Source of the DNA: Caulobacter endophyticus
GTDB lineage: Bacteria > Pseudomonadota > Alphaproteobacteria > Caulobacterales > Caulobacteraceae
Reading direction: 5' to 3'
NCBI RefSeq assembly: GCF_003116815.1
Contig: NZ_QDKQ01000055.1
Coordinates: forward strand, 1-64,000
DNA length: 64,000 nucleotides
Shown piece by piece: positions 62,905 to 64,000 of this stretch. Under the pieces are notes generated by a model, which saw nothing but the letters and a program-made list of their open reading frames with translations, was not told the origin of the DNA and did no database searches. Position 1 is the stretch's first letter. Every line of letters starts with the position of its first letter. The position numbers and the translations under genes are program-made.

Positions 62905-63366
62905 TCAGTTCGTGTCCGCGGCCACCGGATCGGCGGTCGAAACGACGCCGTCCTTGTTGGTGTCGTGGGTCACGAACATCCGCCAGCCCGAATAGGCGAA
63001 CTCGGCCGGGGTGATGCCGCCGCTCTTGTCGCTGTCGAGCACGCCGAAGCGCACATCGGCCTGGCGCATCTGGCGCACGCGCTCCTCTTCCTTCTTCTCG
63101 GCGGTCTCGGTCGAGGCGGCCAGGCGCTTTTCGAGCCGGCCCTTGAACTCGCCGACGTACTCTTCCTTGGACAGCACGCCGTTCTTGTCGGCGTCGATGG
63201 CCTTGAAGAGCTGGTCGCGGGTGATGACGAACTCTTCCTTGGTGACGATCCCGTCGCCGTTGACGTCCTGCTCCTTGATGAAGGTGTCGCGGGCGTGCGA
63301 GGCGGCCAGGGCCGGGGCGGAGACGGCGGCCAGGACGGCGGCCAGGATCAGGGTGTTGCGGATCAT
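62905..63366 (-). CDS. Exported EF-hand calcium-binding protein
   Basis: 153 residues from ATG 63366. Signal peptide [21 protein letters not shown], then four EF-hand-like loops: [36 protein letters not shown] and [12 protein letters not shown]; the first two are canonical and the last two degenerate. Periplasmic calsymin- or calmodulin-like proteins of this kind sense or buffer calcium; the partner is unknown. It follows the DUF4198-like gene by 8 nt in the same direction, so they probably form an operon. Confidence 0.85.
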   Translation of the reverse strand: MIRNTLILAAVLAAVSAPALAASHARDTFIKEQDVNGDGIVTKEEFVITRDQLFKAIDADKNGVLSKEEYVGEFKGRLEKRLAASTETAEKKEEERVRQMRQADVRFGVLDSDKSGGITPAEFAYSGWRMFVTHDTNKDGVVSTADPVAADTN

Positions 63367-63374
63367 GTCGGCTC

Positions 63375-64000
63375 TCAGCGCAGGGATTCGAAGGTCAGGG
63401 AATAGGTGTGGCTCTGGCCCGGCTGGCCGGCGGCGGCGGGGGCGACGCGGTAGCGAGCCTGCGCCTGGTAGACGCCCGAACGCTCGGGCTTCAGCTCGAA
63501 GCGGCCCTGGGCGTCGCTCTTGACGGTGACCGGGGCGGCCTTGGCGTCGGCGTAGCGGTCGCCGCCGGCGCTCAGGGTGATCTCCTGGCCGGCCACGGGC
63601 TTGCCGTCGTACAGCACCACGAACTTGGCCGGCTGGCCGGTGGTGATGTCGCTGGGGTGAGTGACCGCCTGGAACTCCAGGCCCTTGCCCACAGGGGCCA
63701 GGGCCCCGTTGCTGGGCGCGCCGCGGGTCACATAGACGTCGGCGGTGGTGATGCTCTGCATGTCGACCAGTTCGGCGCCGGCCGGGGCCTTGCCCGGTTC
63801 CAGAAACTCCCACTCGCCGTTGACCAGCGTGGCCTTGCCGACGCGGCCGGCGCGCTGGCCGGTGGTGATGCGGTAGGTGCCGGCCGTCTCGACCGGGGCC
63901 TCGACCAGGGCCATCTCGCGCAGGTAGGTCGGGGTCAGCGGTTTGCGGACGCCGTCGGGGCCGACCACCGCGTAGGTGTCGGACTTCATCACCACTTCAG
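63375..64000 (-). CDS. DUF4198-like exported protein, partial (5' end beyond window)
   Basis: At least 208 residues are in the window; the N-terminus, where a signal peptide is expected, lies beyond the right edge. The visible part reads as an Ig-like/prealbumin-type carrier: PAKFVVLYDGKPVAGQEITLSAGGDRYADAK and SDAQGRFELKPERSGVYQAQARYR are typical of DUF4198 proteins, periplasmic companions of metal (cobalt/nickel) or TonB-type uptake systems. Function is uncertain. Followed 8 nt later by the EF-hand gene. Confidence 0.75.
   Translation of the reverse strand, partial: EVVMKSDTYAVVGPDGVRKPLTPTYLREMALVEAPVETAGTYRITTGQRAGRVGKATLVNGEWEFLEPGKAPAGAELVDMQSITTADVYVTRGAPSNGALAPVGKGLEFQAVTHPSDITTGQPAKFVVLYDGKPVAGQEITLSAGGDRYADAKAAPVTVKSDAQGRFELKPERSGVYQAQARYRVAPAAAGQPGQSHTYSLTFESLR

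Noticed and set aside
1..64000. Insertion sequence or prophage remnant
   Set aside because: No transposase, integrase, phage structural gene or terminal inverted repeat with target duplication was found on either strand.

Overview
The window is high-GC bacterial DNA with dense, mostly non-overlapping genes, and it looks chromosomal throughout. The gene content points to a stalked alphaproteobacterium of the family Caulobacteraceae, probably Caulobacter. A PleC-type polarity histidine kinase and a TipN-type coiled-coil pole marker are both present, together with a tRNA-Tyr/tRNA-Gly/tuf cluster, a CysNC fusion and many exported proteins and peptidases. I see no insertion sequence, prophage, integrase, CRISPR array, rRNA or plasmid function.

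Layout. 1-1.5 kb: start of tuf (leftward), tRNA-Gly, tRNA-Tyr and the divergent rlmB. 1.5-8 kb: an Ala/Pro-rich lipoprotein, TerC and DUF423 membrane proteins, a secreted aspartyl-protease-like protein, a Bcr/CflA efflux pump and an epoxide-hydrolase-like enzyme. 8-13.5 kb: a KAP-family P-loop NTPase facing a DPP-IV-type peptidase. 13.5-17.7 kb: small exported proteins, including a four-gene leftward operon (Sel1 repeats, beta-helix, secreted protein, lipoprotein) whose reading frames all overlap by 4-7 bases. 17.9-22.1 kb: a zinc-ribbon protein, two acyl-CoA dehydrogenases, an unknown protein and OmpW. 22.3-32.6 kb: pepN, pleC, a VOC protein, a SulP transporter and an M14 peptidase.

32.8-52 kb holds a hexuronate catabolism locus: kdgA-kdgK, ppc, uxaC-kduI-kduD, a LacI-family regulator, uxaA, and after a block of exported enzymes uxuB. 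Five copies of a palindrome close to TGACACCGGTGTCA lie upstream of kdgA, uxaC, uxaA (and the regulator gene) and uxuB. I read this as one LacI-type regulon: UxaC isomerises the uronate, UxuB and UxaA act on the next steps, KduI and KduD feed in unsaturated-uronate products, and KdgK and KdgA convert KDG to pyruvate and glyceraldehyde-3-phosphate. No uronate transporter, UxuA or separate UxaB is in the window. The kdgA leader is about 400 nt long and contains three tandem 44-bp hairpin repeats.

52-64 kb: a PRC-barrel protein, a sugar-phosphate transferase overlapping the end of tipN, a small membrane protein, cysD-cysNC for sulfate activation, an MFS transporter, metG, an EF-hand protein, and a DUF4198-like protein cut by the window end. 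Many intergenic gaps hold short GC-rich inverted repeats of the kind scattered through alphaproteobacterial genomes.

Functions were assigned by reading translated motifs by eye. Start codons were moved from the longest possible frame where a ribosome site, signal peptide or family length supported it. No database search was run.
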